A program made the translations under genes and the position numbers. Under the pieces are notes generated by a model. That model saw only the letters and a list, made by a program, of their open reading frames with translations. It had not been told where the DNA came from and made no database searches. A DNA stretch of 64,000 bases, from the NCBI GenBank assembly GCA_902591495.1, contig CACJAW010000007.1, positions 1 through 64,000 on the forward strand. Direction: 5' to 3'. Below, one piece after another: positions 1 through 10,740 of the stretch (positions are counted from its first letter, which is position 1; every line of letters starts with the position of its first letter). The DNA comes from an uncultured Pseudohongiella sp. Lineage in GTDB: Bacteria; Pseudomonadota; Gammaproteobacteria; Pseudomonadales; Pseudohongiellaceae.

Positions 1-200
1 ATTAATTTCTATGTGTTCGAAGAACATTTTCAAAGGCCTGACCCATAGGTCATAGTTACCGTACAGTGTCCGATAAAGGACCAAAGGTTCCTCCGTTTCA
101 CTATGATGCACTATATCTATCAGTTCGTATTCACGTTTTTTATAGTGCCTATATTTGCCGCGTTTTATGTCGGAATATTCTTTCATCTTTATTGCGATTG

Positions 201-761
201 CTAGTCTCTCTGCCATTGCCTCCAGTTGTGCTTGAAGGTTCCTCTTTTTTCTTGTCCTCTACCGCGAGCTTTTCTTTCTCTAGAATGCTTACCCTTGGAT
301 ACGCGGAATTGCCTCTTTGGCCTTAATTCTTTCCCAGCAAGGACTCCATCACCGTTTTTATCCATCGCATCAAATCGGGCGTCTTGTAGTTCAGCGGCAT
401 CCAAAAAACCGTTAAAGTCGGTATCCATCTTTTCAAACTTTTTGGCCGCCAAAATTTCTTGTTTTTCAAGAAAATCCTTGGGAAGCTTTTTTTGATCTGT
501 TTTCTTTGGATTCGGTTGAAGAAATTCATCAAGGCTTAACAACCCATCTCCGTCCTTATCTCTTGGTCCTATATCAAATTGATCTCTTTCCTCAAACTCT
601 ATAAAGCTGATGACGCCGTCCGCATTAGTGTCGGCCTCTAGCCAGCCAACCTTTCCCGAAATTTCTTTAGTAAGTGCAGCCTGTATCAAGGTTGCATAAG
701 TTATTGTCGCAATCACAAAAAATTTGCTCTTAATCATACTCTTCCTCCTAAAAGCACTCAT
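201..761 (-). CDS. Secreted EF-hand (calcium-binding) domain protein
   Basis: Repeated DxNxDGxxxxxE loops (DTNADGVISFIEFE, DKDGDGLLSLDEF, DTDFNGFLDAAEL, DKNGDGVLAGKEL) after an N-terminal hydrophobic signal; likely start at the internal Met near 737. Confidence 0.8.
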   Translation of the reverse strand: MSAFRRKSMIKSKFFVIATITYATLIQAALTKEISGKVGWLEADTNADGVISFIEFEERDQFDIGPRDKDGDGLLSLDEFLQPNPKKTDQKKLPKDFLEKQEILAAKKFEKMDTDFNGFLDAAELQDARFDAMDKNGDGVLAGKELRPKRQFRVSKGKHSRERKARGRGQEKRGTFKHNWRQWQRD

Positions 762-1197
762 AACAATTATTGATACGTATGAGGAAAAAATTTCCGTCGT
801 TAAATAATGTATCGAATTTTTATGCTACGTATAAGCTTGCATAAATTAATGGGTTATTGCTGCTTGAAATTGTTATGTGTTTTAAGTTTATATTAAAGTA
901 TAGCTCAGTAAAGTCTTTAGTTTTTACTCCAGTAAATTTTGGGTATCTCGGGCATATAATCAGATAAAAATGCAGCAACCCGGGATGAAAGTGCTCCACT
1001 TGTCATGGTGGTAGACGGTTAAGAATGACTCATAGATATAGCTAAAAAGTAGTAAACTTTAAAAATTCGGCAGTAAATTAAGACCAATTCTCTTTATTTT
1101 GGTAGAATCGCGCCTCATTTCACGAGCCTATCCGTGAACGAGATTCAGGAAAAAGCTCTTTGAATAACCAATTTTCGAGACTAGATTTAGCGTAAAT

Positions 1198-3072
1198 ATG
1201 CAAGCCGTCAAAGAAAAAGACAACCATCTCAATGTCAACGAAAAAGAAACGCATGACGTGGTAGTTCGGTTTGCTGGTGATTCCGGCGACGGTATGCAGC
1301 TAACGGGTACTAATTTTACCCAAGCCACCGCTCTATATGGCAATGATCTTTCTACTTTCCCGGATTTTCCGGCAGAGATTAGAGCGCCTGTTGGAGCTAC
1401 TTTTGGAGTTTCTGCTTTTCAAATTTATTTTGGGGCCGATGACGTGACCACGTCCGGTGATGATGTCGATGTCCTAGTGGCAATGAACCCCGCAGCATTG
1501 GTTACAAATTTAGGGAAACTTGTAAAAGGCGGATTAGTAATTGTAGATAAGGGTGCGTTCACGCAGAAAAACTTAACAAAGGCTAAATATGAGATAAATC
1601 CGCTGGAAGATAATTCGTTAGATGGTTTTAGAGTGTTAAGTATTGATATACATAAACAAGTGCTAACGGCAGTGGAACCCTATGGTCTCAGTCACAAAGA
1701 TGCATTGAGATGTAAGAACATGTGGACTTTGGGATTGGTCATGTGGTTGTTCGATCGTGACAGATCTGCAACCATTGAGAGCTTAAATAAAAAATTTGCT
1801 GCAAAACCCCAGGTTGCCGATGCAAACATAGCCGCACTGAACGCGGGTCATGCCTACGGAGAAACAGCTGAATTACCGGCTGGCATCCATGTCTATAAAG
1901 TTCCAAAGGCAAAAGTCCCCCCTGGCATGTATAGAAACATTACGGGGACACAGGCTCTAGCCTATGGTCTGATAGCCGGGTCTGAACTCGCTGAAATTGA
2001 CCTATTATTTGCTTCTTATCCGATAACTCCCGCTTCAAATCTCTTGCATGAGCTTTCTTCTAAGAAAGGATTCCGAGTCAAGACGTTTCAGGCTGAGGAT
2101 GAAATTGCCGCGGTATGTTCAGCGATGGGAGCGTCCTTTGCGGGTTCTCTAGGAGTGACTTCCAGTGCTGGTCCGGGTATCGCGCTCAAGGCGGAGGGGA
2201 TTTCATTAGCCGTTGCATCTGAGCTTCCATTAGTAATTGTCAACACACAACGAGGCGGTCCATCTACTGGTCTGCCAACAAAAACTGAACAATCGGACTT
2301 TAACATGGCGCTATTTGGTCGCCATGGAGACACGCCTATACCCGTTGTAGCTGCCTCAACGGCAACCGATTGCTTTGATGTCGCGATCGAAGCGGTTCGA
2401 CTTGCTATAAGATACATGACACCTGTCATGATTCTGTCTGATGGTTATCTGGCTAATGCATCCGAGCCATGGAAAATTCCAAATTTTGATTCTCTTAAAT
2501 CGTTTAAAGTTAATCACTATGATGAGCCAAAAGATTTCAAGCCTTCGATCAGAGATAAAAACACCAACGCAAGGGTTTGGGCAAAGCCTGGCACGCCAGG
2601 AATGGAGCATCGAATTGGTGGCATCGAGAAGAGTTTCGAAACTGGTGATATTTCTTATGACCCAGCTAACCATCAAAAAATGACAGAATTGAGAAAGGAA
2701 AAGGTTGCTCAGATTGCCCATGACATACCTCTTCAGGAAGTTTGTTTTGGCGAGAGTGAGGGCAAGCTCGCCGTGCTTGGCTGGGGATCCACGTATGGTG
2801 CTATCCATCAAGCAGTTAAGAGGGCTGTTGCAGACGGAATGCAAGTATCGCATATTCACGTGCGGTATCTGTCTCCGATGCCGAGCAACCTCTGTGAGAT
2901 TCTGTCAAAATTTGATTCAGTTTTGGTTCCGGAGATGAACACCGGTCAATTCATAAAAATGATTCGCTCAGAGTTCCTAATTGATGCGCAAGGGCTTAAT
3001 AAAATAGCAGGTCAGCCATTTAAGATCGGTGAAATTCTTGCCGCTATCGTTGAAAAGTACCAGGACTTGTAG
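1198..3072 (+). CDS. korA: 2-oxoacid:ferredoxin oxidoreductase subunit alpha (gamma-alpha fusion, KorA type)
   Basis: N-terminal VVVRFAGDSGDGMQLTG gamma domain, then the alpha (PFOR-like) domain FASYPITPASNLLHEL...FQAEDEIAAVCSAMGASFAG; directly followed by a beta subunit. Confidence 0.9.
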   Translation: MQAVKEKDNHLNVNEKETHDVVVRFAGDSGDGMQLTGTNFTQATALYGNDLSTFPDFPAEIRAPVGATFGVSAFQIYFGADDVTTSGDDVDVLVAMNPAALVTNLGKLVKGGLVIVDKGAFTQKNLTKAKYEINPLEDNSLDGFRVLSIDIHKQVLTAVEPYGLSHKDALRCKNMWTLGLVMWLFDRDRSATIESLNKKFAAKPQVADANIAALNAGHAYGETAELPAGIHVYKVPKAKVPPGMYRNITGTQALAYGLIAGSELAEIDLLFASYPITPASNLLHELSSKKGFRVKTFQAEDEIAAVCSAMGASFAGSLGVTSSAGPGIALKAEGISLAVASELPLVIVNTQRGGPSTGLPTKTEQSDFNMALFGRHGDTPIPVVAASTATDCFDVAIEAVRLAIRYMTPVMILSDGYLANASEPWKIPNFDSLKSFKVNHYDEPKDFKPSIRDKNTNARVWAKPGTPGMEHRIGGIEKSFETGDISYDPANHQKMTELRKEKVAQIAHDIPLQEVCFGESEGKLAVLGWGSTYGAIHQAVKRAVADGMQVSHIHVRYLSPMPSNLCEILSKFDSVLVPEMNTGQFIKMIRSEFLIDAQGLNKIAGQPFKIGEILAAIVEKYQDL

Positions 3073-3087
3073 GTTAGAGTAAGCAAA

Positions 3088-4092
3088 ATGAACCAAGCAT
3101 TACCAACATTGACGCTAAAAGACTTTGCAACAGATCAGGAGGTGCGTTGGTGCCCAGGGTGCGGCGACTATGCGATTTTAAAAACCATTCAGAAAGTCAT
3201 GCCTGAGCTTAATCGTCCAAAGGAAAATCAAGTTTTTGTATCAGGGATTGGGTGTTCTTCGCGTTTTCCCTACTACATGAACACTTTCGGCTTTCATACG
3301 ATACACGGTCGAGCGCCGGCGATTGCGACAGGGGTGAAACTGGCAAATCCTGAGTTAGATGTCTGGGTGATTACTGGAGACGGAGATGGTTTCAGTATAG
3401 GCGGTAATCATATGATGCATGCAATTAGACGTAACGTTAACCTCCAGATTCTTCTTTTTAACAATGAAATCTATGGGTTAACGAAGGGACAATATTCTCC
3501 TACTTCTCAAGTCGGCACTCAGTCGCCTTCGTCCCCTAGCGGTTCTGTTGATGCACCGCTTTCTCCCTGTTTGGTCAGCCTTGGTTCCGGCGGAACTTTC
3601 ATCGCTAGATCCATAGATACTGAGGCAAAGCACTTGTCGGGTATCGTTAAACGGGGCAGTGAGCACGATGGCACTGCGTTCATCGAAATTCTCCAGAATT
3701 GCCCGATTTATAATGATGGCGTTTTTTCCCAAGTCAAAGATAAAAAACTTGCACCAGAGTTTAGGGTAGAGGTGCACCATGGAGAACCAATAACTTTTGG
3801 GCAAGAAAATGAAAAAGGCATAATGCTGGATAGACAGTCGCTTTCACTTCAAGTGGTGCAATGCGCCGGCAATGAGAGTGAAATCTTGATACACGATGAG
3901 CAAAATAAAGTTCAGGCCCAGCTATTAGCAGAGATGAAGGGACCCAATTTTCCAATAGCGGTTGGGGTTCTTTACAAAGAGGAAAAGAGTTCTTTTGTCA
4001 CAGATGTCTACAAAAAAATTGATGTACCTAAAAGTGAGCCCAGTGCATTTCAGGAGCTCTTGGAAAGTGGGAACACCTGGGAAGTAAAATGA
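3088..4092 (+). CDS. korB: 2-oxoacid:ferredoxin oxidoreductase subunit beta (KorB type)
   Basis: RWCPGCGDYAIL and TPP-binding GDGDGFSIGGNH...LLFNNEIYGLTKGQYSPTS; 15 bp after korA. Confidence 0.92.
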   Translation: MNQALPTLTLKDFATDQEVRWCPGCGDYAILKTIQKVMPELNRPKENQVFVSGIGCSSRFPYYMNTFGFHTIHGRAPAIATGVKLANPELDVWVITGDGDGFSIGGNHMMHAIRRNVNLQILLFNNEIYGLTKGQYSPTSQVGTQSPSSPSGSVDAPLSPCLVSLGSGGTFIARSIDTEAKHLSGIVKRGSEHDGTAFIEILQNCPIYNDGVFSQVKDKKLAPEFRVEVHHGEPITFGQENEKGIMLDRQSLSLQVVQCAGNESEILIHDEQNKVQAQLLAEMKGPNFPIAVGVLYKEEKSSFVTDVYKKIDVPKSEPSAFQELLESGNTWEVK

Positions 4093-4169
4093 TTATCACT
4101 GAATTACTTTCGCAAGACTTCCAGTGGTTGCTTGCAAAGTGTTCTCAGAATTTTACTTAAATTTTTGTT

Positions 4170-5339
4170 ATGAGTTTAAACAAATTTAAACGAAGATCTT
4201 TCCTCAAGATGGCAACAATAAGTGTGTCCGGATTTTTGCCTTTTTCTAACTGGTATGCGGCCCAACATGAAAAGTCTTTTCGGAGTATCGCCGCTTTTGG
4301 TGGATTAAATGAGCCTGATCAAAATGGTGTGATGTTACCTCACGGGTTTAGGTCTCGAATTGTTGCGAGATCGGGCGAGTCTCCTGTTAACTCCTCGAAT
4401 TATATTTGGCATCCGGCGCCGGACGGTGGGGCATGCTACGGCACTGAAGACGGTGGCTGGATATACGTCTCCAATAGTGAGATGCGAGGCGGAAGAGGTG
4501 GGGTTGGCGCTCTGCGATTTAATAGCGCCGGACAAAAAATTGATTCCTACTCTATTTTGGAAAATACAACACTAAATTGTGCTGGGGGTGCGACCCCCTG
4601 GGGTACCTGGCTTTCTTGCGAGGAATTTGATCGCGGCCAGGTTTTTGAATGTGACCCTCACGGAAAAGAGCCGGCACAGGTAAGGCCAGCACTTGGATCG
4701 TTTAAGCACGAAGCTGTGACAGTTGACATGATCAATAACAAACTTTATTTGACGGAAGATCTTCCAGATGGCGGTTTTTACCGGTTTGCTCCGGACAAGA
4801 GATTGCCGGACATATCTTCAGGTGATTTGGAGATTGCATCATTAGTCGAGCGCAGCGGAAAAAACTATCTTTCTTGGAGTAAAATTTCAGATCCCACAGC
4901 TGCCGACGCGCCAGTCAGATTTCAGGTAGAATCTTATGCTCGATTTAACGGAGGTGAAGGCATAGGTTTTTATAAGGGTCAGGTGTTCTTCACAACTAAG
5001 GGCGATAACCGGGTATGGTGTTATGACACAAAAACTAGCGAAATTAATGTAATCTATGATTTTGAAAAGAGTGATAATGCTATTTTAAGTGGTGTTGATA
5101 ATCTTACAATTACCCCCGCTGGTGATGTTCTTGTTGCCGAGGATGGTGGCAATATGCAGCTTATAGGGATCACTCCTAGCCAGAATTTAATTCCCATTGC
5201 ACAGGTTGTGGGGCATGATCGTTCCGAGATTTGTGGTCCAGCATTCGACCCTAGCCACGACAGACTCTATTTTAGCTCTCAAAGAGGCGAGACTGGCTCT
5301 AGTCAGGATGGTGTAATTTTTGAAATCAGTCGAGTATAG
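4170..5339 (+). CDS. PhoX/DUF839 family protein, Tat-exported (alkaline phosphatase PhoX-like)
   Basis: Twin-arginine signal KRRSFLKMA; WHPAPDGGACYGTEDGGWIYVSNSE, GGATPWGTWLSCEE and FKHEAVTVD are typical of DUF839 beta-propellers. Confidence 0.82.
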   Translation: MSLNKFKRRSFLKMATISVSGFLPFSNWYAAQHEKSFRSIAAFGGLNEPDQNGVMLPHGFRSRIVARSGESPVNSSNYIWHPAPDGGACYGTEDGGWIYVSNSEMRGGRGGVGALRFNSAGQKIDSYSILENTTLNCAGGATPWGTWLSCEEFDRGQVFECDPHGKEPAQVRPALGSFKHEAVTVDMINNKLYLTEDLPDGGFYRFAPDKRLPDISSGDLEIASLVERSGKNYLSWSKISDPTAADAPVRFQVESYARFNGGEGIGFYKGQVFFTTKGDNRVWCYDTKTSEINVIYDFEKSDNAILSGVDNLTITPAGDVLVAEDGGNMQLIGITPSQNLIPIAQVVGHDRSEICGPAFDPSHDRLYFSSQRGETGSSQDGVIFEISRV

Positions 5340-5400
5340 TCCTCTCGCTGATTACAAAAAAATACCTAATCGTAGCGTTTGTATACAGTAAAAACTTATT

Positions 5401-6177
5401 TTGCTAGGCTCAAACAATAGAGCCTTGGAGGCGATTATGTCCAGCGAAAAGAAAAACGGTAAGAGCAGTCTTCCTTCAGAGCATGAACCAGTTGATTCTT
5501 CAAGAAGAAACCTGCTGAAGGGTGCAAGCATGGTTGGTGTAGCTGCGTTTGGTTCAAGCGCAGAGAACATCATAGCCCAGGACGGTGGTGCCTCAAGTCG
5601 GCGGGAGATTGCAGCACGAGAGGCCTTAGAGGTGCTCACTTCTGGGGAGGCAGAAACCTTGGATGCTATATGCAACTGCCTTATACCGAGTGATGAGTAT
5701 GGCCCAGGAGCTTTTGAGGCTAGAGCCGTGCACTATATCGATAAATCTCTTGCTAGCCATAACAAAAGCATGAGAGAAAAATATATGGTAAGTCTGGAAT
5801 CTATTGATCGTTATGCGAAAAAGACTAAAGGTAAGGCCTTTCATTTGCTGAGTAATGACCTTCAAATTTCAGTTCTCTCGGATGTAGAAAATAATAAGGT
5901 GCCAGGTTGTTCACCTAGCGGAAAAGATTTTTTCAATATGGTGCGGAACCATACTATTGATGGCACTTTTTGTGATCCATATTATGGAGGCAACCAAAAC
6001 TTTGTTGGTTGGGATATGATTAATTATCCAGGGATACGGTTAGGAGCGTCTGAAGCAGATGTTGCCGCTGGAGCTAAATTAGAGCCAAACCATCAATCAG
6101 CATACGATCATGACACCTATACAAAGATGGCAAGTAACCAACTCCTCGGTCAGCTAGGGAGGAATGACGATGCCTAA
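5401..6177 (+). CDS. Gluconate 2-dehydrogenase subunit 3 family protein, Tat-exported
   Basis: SRRNLLKGAS twin-arginine signal; LDAICNCLIPSDEYGPGAFEARAVHYID pattern; overlaps a GMC oxidoreductase. Likely real start is ATG 5437. Confidence 0.82.
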   Translation: MLGSNNRALEAIMSSEKKNGKSSLPSEHEPVDSSRRNLLKGASMVGVAAFGSSAENIIAQDGGASSRREIAAREALEVLTSGEAETLDAICNCLIPSDEYGPGAFEARAVHYIDKSLASHNKSMREKYMVSLESIDRYAKKTKGKAFHLLSNDLQISVLSDVENNKVPGCSPSGKDFFNMVRNHTIDGTFCDPYYGGNQNFVGWDMINYPGIRLGASEADVAAGAKLEPNHQSAYDHDTYTKMASNQLLGQLGRNDDA

Positions 6178-7873
6178 GAAGCTCGCAAAAACTGATGTGG
6201 TAATTGTTGGTATGGGGGCCGCCGGTGGCGTTGCGGCATTACCACTGACTCACGCAGGATTAAAAGTCGTAGGTATTGAGGCGGGAGGTTGGCTAAACCC
6301 TCGAGACTTTGCGCCTGATGAACTTAGAAATGGAACCAGAAACTGGCCGCAGTCCGTTCAGAAGGCGGCGAGCGAGGCGCCGACCGTGCGAGCAGATTCA
6401 AGCCAAAAAGCAGTTCAGGGTGGACACCCAATGATGAATGCTGTAGGTGGCACGAGCATGCATTACTGGGCTCAAAGTTGGAGACTTAATCCATGGGATT
6501 TTCAGGTTGTGAGTGCAACTAAGAGACGATATGGCGAAGACCGAATTCCAGCAGGCTCAACAGTTGAAGATTGGCCATTTGGTTATGAGGAGCTTGAGCC
6601 TTACTATGAAAAAGTAGAATTTGCAGTGGGTATCTCAGGTCAAGCAGGAAATGTGAAAGGAAAAATTAATTCAGCAGGAAATATTTTTGAAGGTGAACGC
6701 CAGAGTGAGTACCCCATGCGGCCTTTGCGAACTTCTCCGTTTACTGAATTAATGACTGATGCGGCACACAGCCTTGAATGGAATCCGTTTCAAGGACCAG
6801 CGGCGATAACAAGTGAGCTTTATGATGGTCGTCCTCCGTGCCAATATCACGGGTTTTGTAACAAAGGTGGTTGTCACGTTCAAGCCAAGAGTTCCACTGC
6901 ATTTACAACAATACCGAAAGCGGTGGATACAGGTAATCTTGATGTTGTGACCTATGCCCGTGTAACTGAGGTCGTGACTGATAATGATGGAAAAGTGATA
7001 GGAGTAAATTATCTGAGAGGTAGTGAAGAATTTTTTCAGCCGGCGGATGTTGTTTTAATGGCTAGCTATGCGTATGAAAATGTTCGTCTACTTCAGCTAT
7101 CAAAGTCCAGCAGTTTTCCTAATGGGTTATCTAACAACAATGATCAGGTTGGTAGGCACTATCTTAGTCATCATCAAGGATCACCGGTGATCGCTCTATT
7201 TCCTGACAACTTACACAATTGGTATGGATTACCCGCACAGGGGGTTGCCATTGACAACTGGGCGGATGACAATTTTGATCATTCTGAATTGAATTTTATC
7301 GGGGGCGCAAACCTCTGGGTACATACCGATAGAAAACCAATCGGTGCTGCTAAAATGAGCACGTTCGGCCGGACTCGAAGTTGGGGTACAGACTGGAAAA
7401 AATTTATTATGGAAAATGCAGATAAAACCAACACAGCATATATCCAGAAGACCACTCTGCCTTATGAAACTAATTACCTAGATCTGGACCCTCAAGTTAA
7501 GGACCCACTAGGCTTTCCGGTAACCCGGATTACAGCTTCTTATAAAGAAAACGAAAAACGAATTGCGCAATTTTCACAGGACATGATGGAGAAGTGGTAT
7601 CGAGAGGCGGGAGCGACGGAGATAATAAAAACAGGTCTCGGCAATGTTATGGGGGCTTCCACTCATGCGTACGGGGGTACTCGCATGGGAGACAACAAAG
7701 AAACCAATGTAGTAAACCGTTGGGGATTTTCCCATGAGGTGCCGAATTTAGGTGTTTTGGGAGCCTCTGTTATGGGTACAAGTGGAGCTCGTAACCCGAC
7801 GTTAACTGTTCAGGCTTTGTCGTGGAGAACTGCCGAGTACCTAGTAGCTAATTGGCAATCGATCGCTGGATGA
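6164..7873 (+). CDS. GMC family oxidoreductase (FAD-dependent; gluconate 2-dehydrogenase large-subunit-like)
   Basis: VVIVGMGAAGGVAALPLTHAGLKVVGIEAGG FAD motif; C-terminal STHAYGGTRMGDN...LGVLGASVMGTSGARNPTLTVQALSWRTAEYL; 14-nt overlap with the preceding subunit 3. Confidence 0.92.
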   Translation: MTMPKKLAKTDVVIVGMGAAGGVAALPLTHAGLKVVGIEAGGWLNPRDFAPDELRNGTRNWPQSVQKAASEAPTVRADSSQKAVQGGHPMMNAVGGTSMHYWAQSWRLNPWDFQVVSATKRRYGEDRIPAGSTVEDWPFGYEELEPYYEKVEFAVGISGQAGNVKGKINSAGNIFEGERQSEYPMRPLRTSPFTELMTDAAHSLEWNPFQGPAAITSELYDGRPPCQYHGFCNKGGCHVQAKSSTAFTTIPKAVDTGNLDVVTYARVTEVVTDNDGKVIGVNYLRGSEEFFQPADVVLMASYAYENVRLLQLSKSSSFPNGLSNNNDQVGRHYLSHHQGSPVIALFPDNLHNWYGLPAQGVAIDNWADDNFDHSELNFIGGANLWVHTDRKPIGAAKMSTFGRTRSWGTDWKKFIMENADKTNTAYIQKTTLPYETNYLDLDPQVKDPLGFPVTRITASYKENEKRIAQFSQDMMEKWYREAGATEIIKTGLGNVMGASTHAYGGTRMGDNKETNVVNRWGFSHEVPNLGVLGASVMGTSGARNPTLTVQALSWRTAEYLVANWQSIAG

Positions 7874-7920
7874 TAAGAAGGCAGATTACTGCGTGAAATT
7901 TACGATTCTCCATAATCACC

Positions 7921-9087
7921 GTGGTTAGTCAAAAACAAATCATACCAATCTTGGATTTGTTCAGGCTGTTTGCTGCTCTTCTCGTGGTATTTGTTCACTA
8001 TGAGATAATATTTGGGGACTTTGTTGTCTACGGTGCGTTCGGAACAACTGCACTTTCCTGGTTTTTTGTTTTAAGTGGGTTCATCATTACCTACAGTTAT
8101 CCAAATTTGAGTTCACCCTCAGACTTAAAACGTTTTTACATCCATCGTTTTATTCGAATTTACCCCACTTATTTCCTAGCGGTTGTTGTTTCGGCGCTGT
8201 TTGTTTCAATCGGATTTTCTGTTTTGGATGAGCGATTTTTTTCTGAAGTAAGAAGGCCTTTTGAAATCTCTTATGATTTACCACAAACGAAGGACTTTCA
8301 GTTTTGGTTAAGCACTACTTTGAAGCATCTAACCTTTAGTCAATCTCTTAGCAGCATTGAAACACTCAAATTGGTATTTAACGGCCCGCTTTGGTCTCTT
8401 GTTTTAGAGGTATATTTCTATCTCGTATTCCCTGTATTGCTATTTGTTTTAAGACCCTTTAATAGCTTCCCGAGAATCATTGCGGCACTTTTTATCGGAT
8501 ATGCATTTCAATTTTTCTTGATTCAATATTTCCTACCCGATGTTGAAGTTTATGATGTCATGAATTTAAACGTACCCATATATACAAATCCCGCGATTCG
8601 CGGTTTAGAGTTTGTATTTGGTATGTTGTTATATAAGGCATTTGTCCTGCTCCCGCCTATAACAACGAAAGAGAAGCTTAATCTTTTGCCTCTGCTATTT
8701 ACTGTCTTAGCTTTTATTGCGATCAACGTTGTAGGAGAAAATTTCATTCCTTACCAGTACAGCATGTTTTTCTCAGGCGTACCTATCGTTGCGTTGTTAG
8801 TTTTTTCGTTATCACGCGCGCACTGGTACCCAACAGGCTTTGCGAATAAGGTTTGTCTTTGGGCAGGGGGAATAAGTTACGTCCTTTACTGCCTGCATTG
8901 GCCTTTGATGGAGATTATTCAGCTGTGGAATATTATTCCTCAAAGTATCGCTTTTCCTCTGCATTTATTGTTGCTTTTAGTTTTCCTTATTTTGGTTTCC
9001 CACTTAATTTACCGATGGGTTGAAACACCAACTCGTAAATTTTTATATCGAAGATTTGATACAAATCGGTATTCCGTTCATCACTAG
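7921..9087 (+). CDS. Acyltransferase family 3 membrane protein
   Basis: LDLFRLFAALLVVFVHYEIIFGDF...GAFGTTALSWFFVLSGFIITY, multiple TM segments; GTG start. Confidence 0.88.
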   Translation: MVSQKQIIPILDLFRLFAALLVVFVHYEIIFGDFVVYGAFGTTALSWFFVLSGFIITYSYPNLSSPSDLKRFYIHRFIRIYPTYFLAVVVSALFVSIGFSVLDERFFSEVRRPFEISYDLPQTKDFQFWLSTTLKHLTFSQSLSSIETLKLVFNGPLWSLVLEVYFYLVFPVLLFVLRPFNSFPRIIAALFIGYAFQFFLIQYFLPDVEVYDVMNLNVPIYTNPAIRGLEFVFGMLLYKAFVLLPPITTKEKLNLLPLLFTVLAFIAINVVGENFIPYQYSMFFSGVPIVALLVFSLSRAHWYPTGFANKVCLWAGGISYVLYCLHWPLMEIIQLWNIIPQSIAFPLHLLLLLVFLILVSHLIYRWVETPTRKFLYRRFDTNRYSVHH

Positions 9088-9211
9088 ATTCTGAGCGAAA
9101 TTTTCATACTAGAACGGCTCGTATCCTAGACACCATGGGGGATTTGTGATTATATCCGATTACTCAGATATACCAGTTAGTAATACTAATTAAAGCAAAA
9201 AAGGTAGAACT

Positions 9212-10123
9212 ATGAAGAATCTATGGCTGCTATCAGTAATTGCGGTGCTTGCAGTGGGTTGCTCACCAGCAGAAAATCCTACAATGGGAGAGTCTCAATC
9301 AGCTCAAGTGGCCTCCGCCGCCGAAGCGATGAATAACGATATACCAAGAACCCCGAGTGGTAAGCCTGATTTCAACGGAATCTGGCAAGCCCTCATGAAT
9401 GCAAATGATAATGTTGAGCCAGCTGCACCCAAGGCGGCCAACCATCTTGTTCCCGGTGATTTTGTTCCTGTCCCAGGGCCAGAAGTTGTTGCTTTAGGAG
9501 CTGTCGGGGCAGTTCCGGCAAGTTTTGGGGTGGTTGAAGGAGGCGAAATTCCTTATCGACCCGAGATGTTGGCCAGGCGAGAGGAAAATCGTGAAAATTA
9601 TTTGACGATGGATCCGGAAATTAAGTGTTATATGCCGGGGGTACCGCGAGCAAATTATCAGCCTCACCCCTTTCAGATTTTCCAGAGTGAAAGTGCCTTC
9701 TTTATTGCTTATTCTTTCGCTGGTGCTGTTAGAAATATATTTCTAGAGGATCCCGGTCCCGCGCCTGTAGATTCATGGATGGGTCAGTCATTTGGCTACT
9801 GGGAAGGAGATACCTGGGTAGTCGAGGTAACAGGCCAAGACGAGAGGACTTGGTTCGATAGAGCAGGTAACTTCCACAGCTATGAAATGAAGGTTACCGA
9901 GCGGTGGAATCTTGTTTCGGAGAATGTTATCGAGTACCAGGCGACAATTGAAGACCCTCAGACGTTCACTGAGCCATGGACTATTAAACTTCCTCTGTAT
10001 CGTCGACTTGAGGAAGGTTATGAGTTACCGCAATTTAAATGCGTAGAATTTGTCGAGGAAATGATGTACGGCAGATACAGAAAGGGCCGTGAGGGAGAGC
10101 TCAATTTTGAGTTAAATAACTAG
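9212..10123 (+). CDS. Secreted lipoprotein of the '(S)GKPDFxGxW' family, function unknown
   Basis: Lipobox-like LAVGCSPA; TPSGKPDFNGIWQ, SFGYWEGDTWVVEVTG, CVEFVEEMMYGRYRKGREG; related to the ORFs at 17450 and 49884. Confidence 0.65.
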   Translation: MKNLWLLSVIAVLAVGCSPAENPTMGESQSAQVASAAEAMNNDIPRTPSGKPDFNGIWQALMNANDNVEPAAPKAANHLVPGDFVPVPGPEVVALGAVGAVPASFGVVEGGEIPYRPEMLARREENRENYLTMDPEIKCYMPGVPRANYQPHPFQIFQSESAFFIAYSFAGAVRNIFLEDPGPAPVDSWMGQSFGYWEGDTWVVEVTGQDERTWFDRAGNFHSYEMKVTERWNLVSENVIEYQATIEDPQTFTEPWTIKLPLYRRLEEGYELPQFKCVEFVEEMMYGRYRKGREGELNFELNN

Positions 10124-10267
10124 CTCTTGGTCGAAAAGGGTACAAATTTGTCAATTTCCGCTTGGAAATTCAGCTGGCCCTTGTGTAGAATAGAGTTAAG
10201 TCAATATTTCGGGTTGCATAGATAAATATATGGCAATCTAACTTACTGATATAAAAGGTGAAAACAT

Positions 10268-10720
10268 ATGAAAATTAAACTTCTGGCGTTAGCGGCAGCT
10301 ACTGCCGTTGGTATAGTCGCAATCAAGCCACCAGCTACTACCGCTCATCATGCGTTCTCTGCAGAGTTTGATGCAAACCTGCCTGTTCGCCTAGGCGGTC
10401 CAATTACTCGAGTAGAGTGGATTAATCCTCACACATGGATTCACCTGGACAATAACGACCCAGAGGCGACCAGAGATCCAGGTCCTTGGATGGTTGAGGG
10501 CGGCACGCCTAATACCCTTCTAAGAAGGGGCATAAATCGGAATTCATTGCAAAGAGGTACTGATATTGTCGTTACAGGATATCAGAGCAAAGACCGACTC
10601 TGTGAGCCAACATGTCGTGCAAATGGGCGAGATATCACTTTCCCTGATGGACGAAAGCTTTTCATGGGTTCTTCTGGAACCGGAGCCCCAAGAGACGGCT
10701 CAGACGTTACCGAGCAGTAA
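10268..10720 (+). CDS. DUF6152 family secreted protein
   Basis: Signal peptide plus HHAFSAEFDANLPVRLGGPITRVEWINPHTWIHLD, as in DUF6152 proteins; immediately downstream of a '(S)GKPDFxGxW' protein. Confidence 0.75.
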   Translation: MKIKLLALAAATAVGIVAIKPPATTAHHAFSAEFDANLPVRLGGPITRVEWINPHTWIHLDNNDPEATRDPGPWMVEGGTPNTLLRRGINRNSLQRGTDIVVTGYQSKDRLCEPTCRANGRDITFPDGRKLFMGSSGTGAPRDGSDVTEQ

Positions 10721-10740
10721 ATAAATTTTACCTTTTAAAG

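Noticed and set aside
66-326. 86-aa plus-strand ORF at the left edge
   Set aside because: Partly antisense to the EF-hand gene, with no protein features.
2356-2859. 167-aa minus-strand ORF opposite korA
   Set aside because: Antisense to a well-supported gene, no recognisable domain, no start context.
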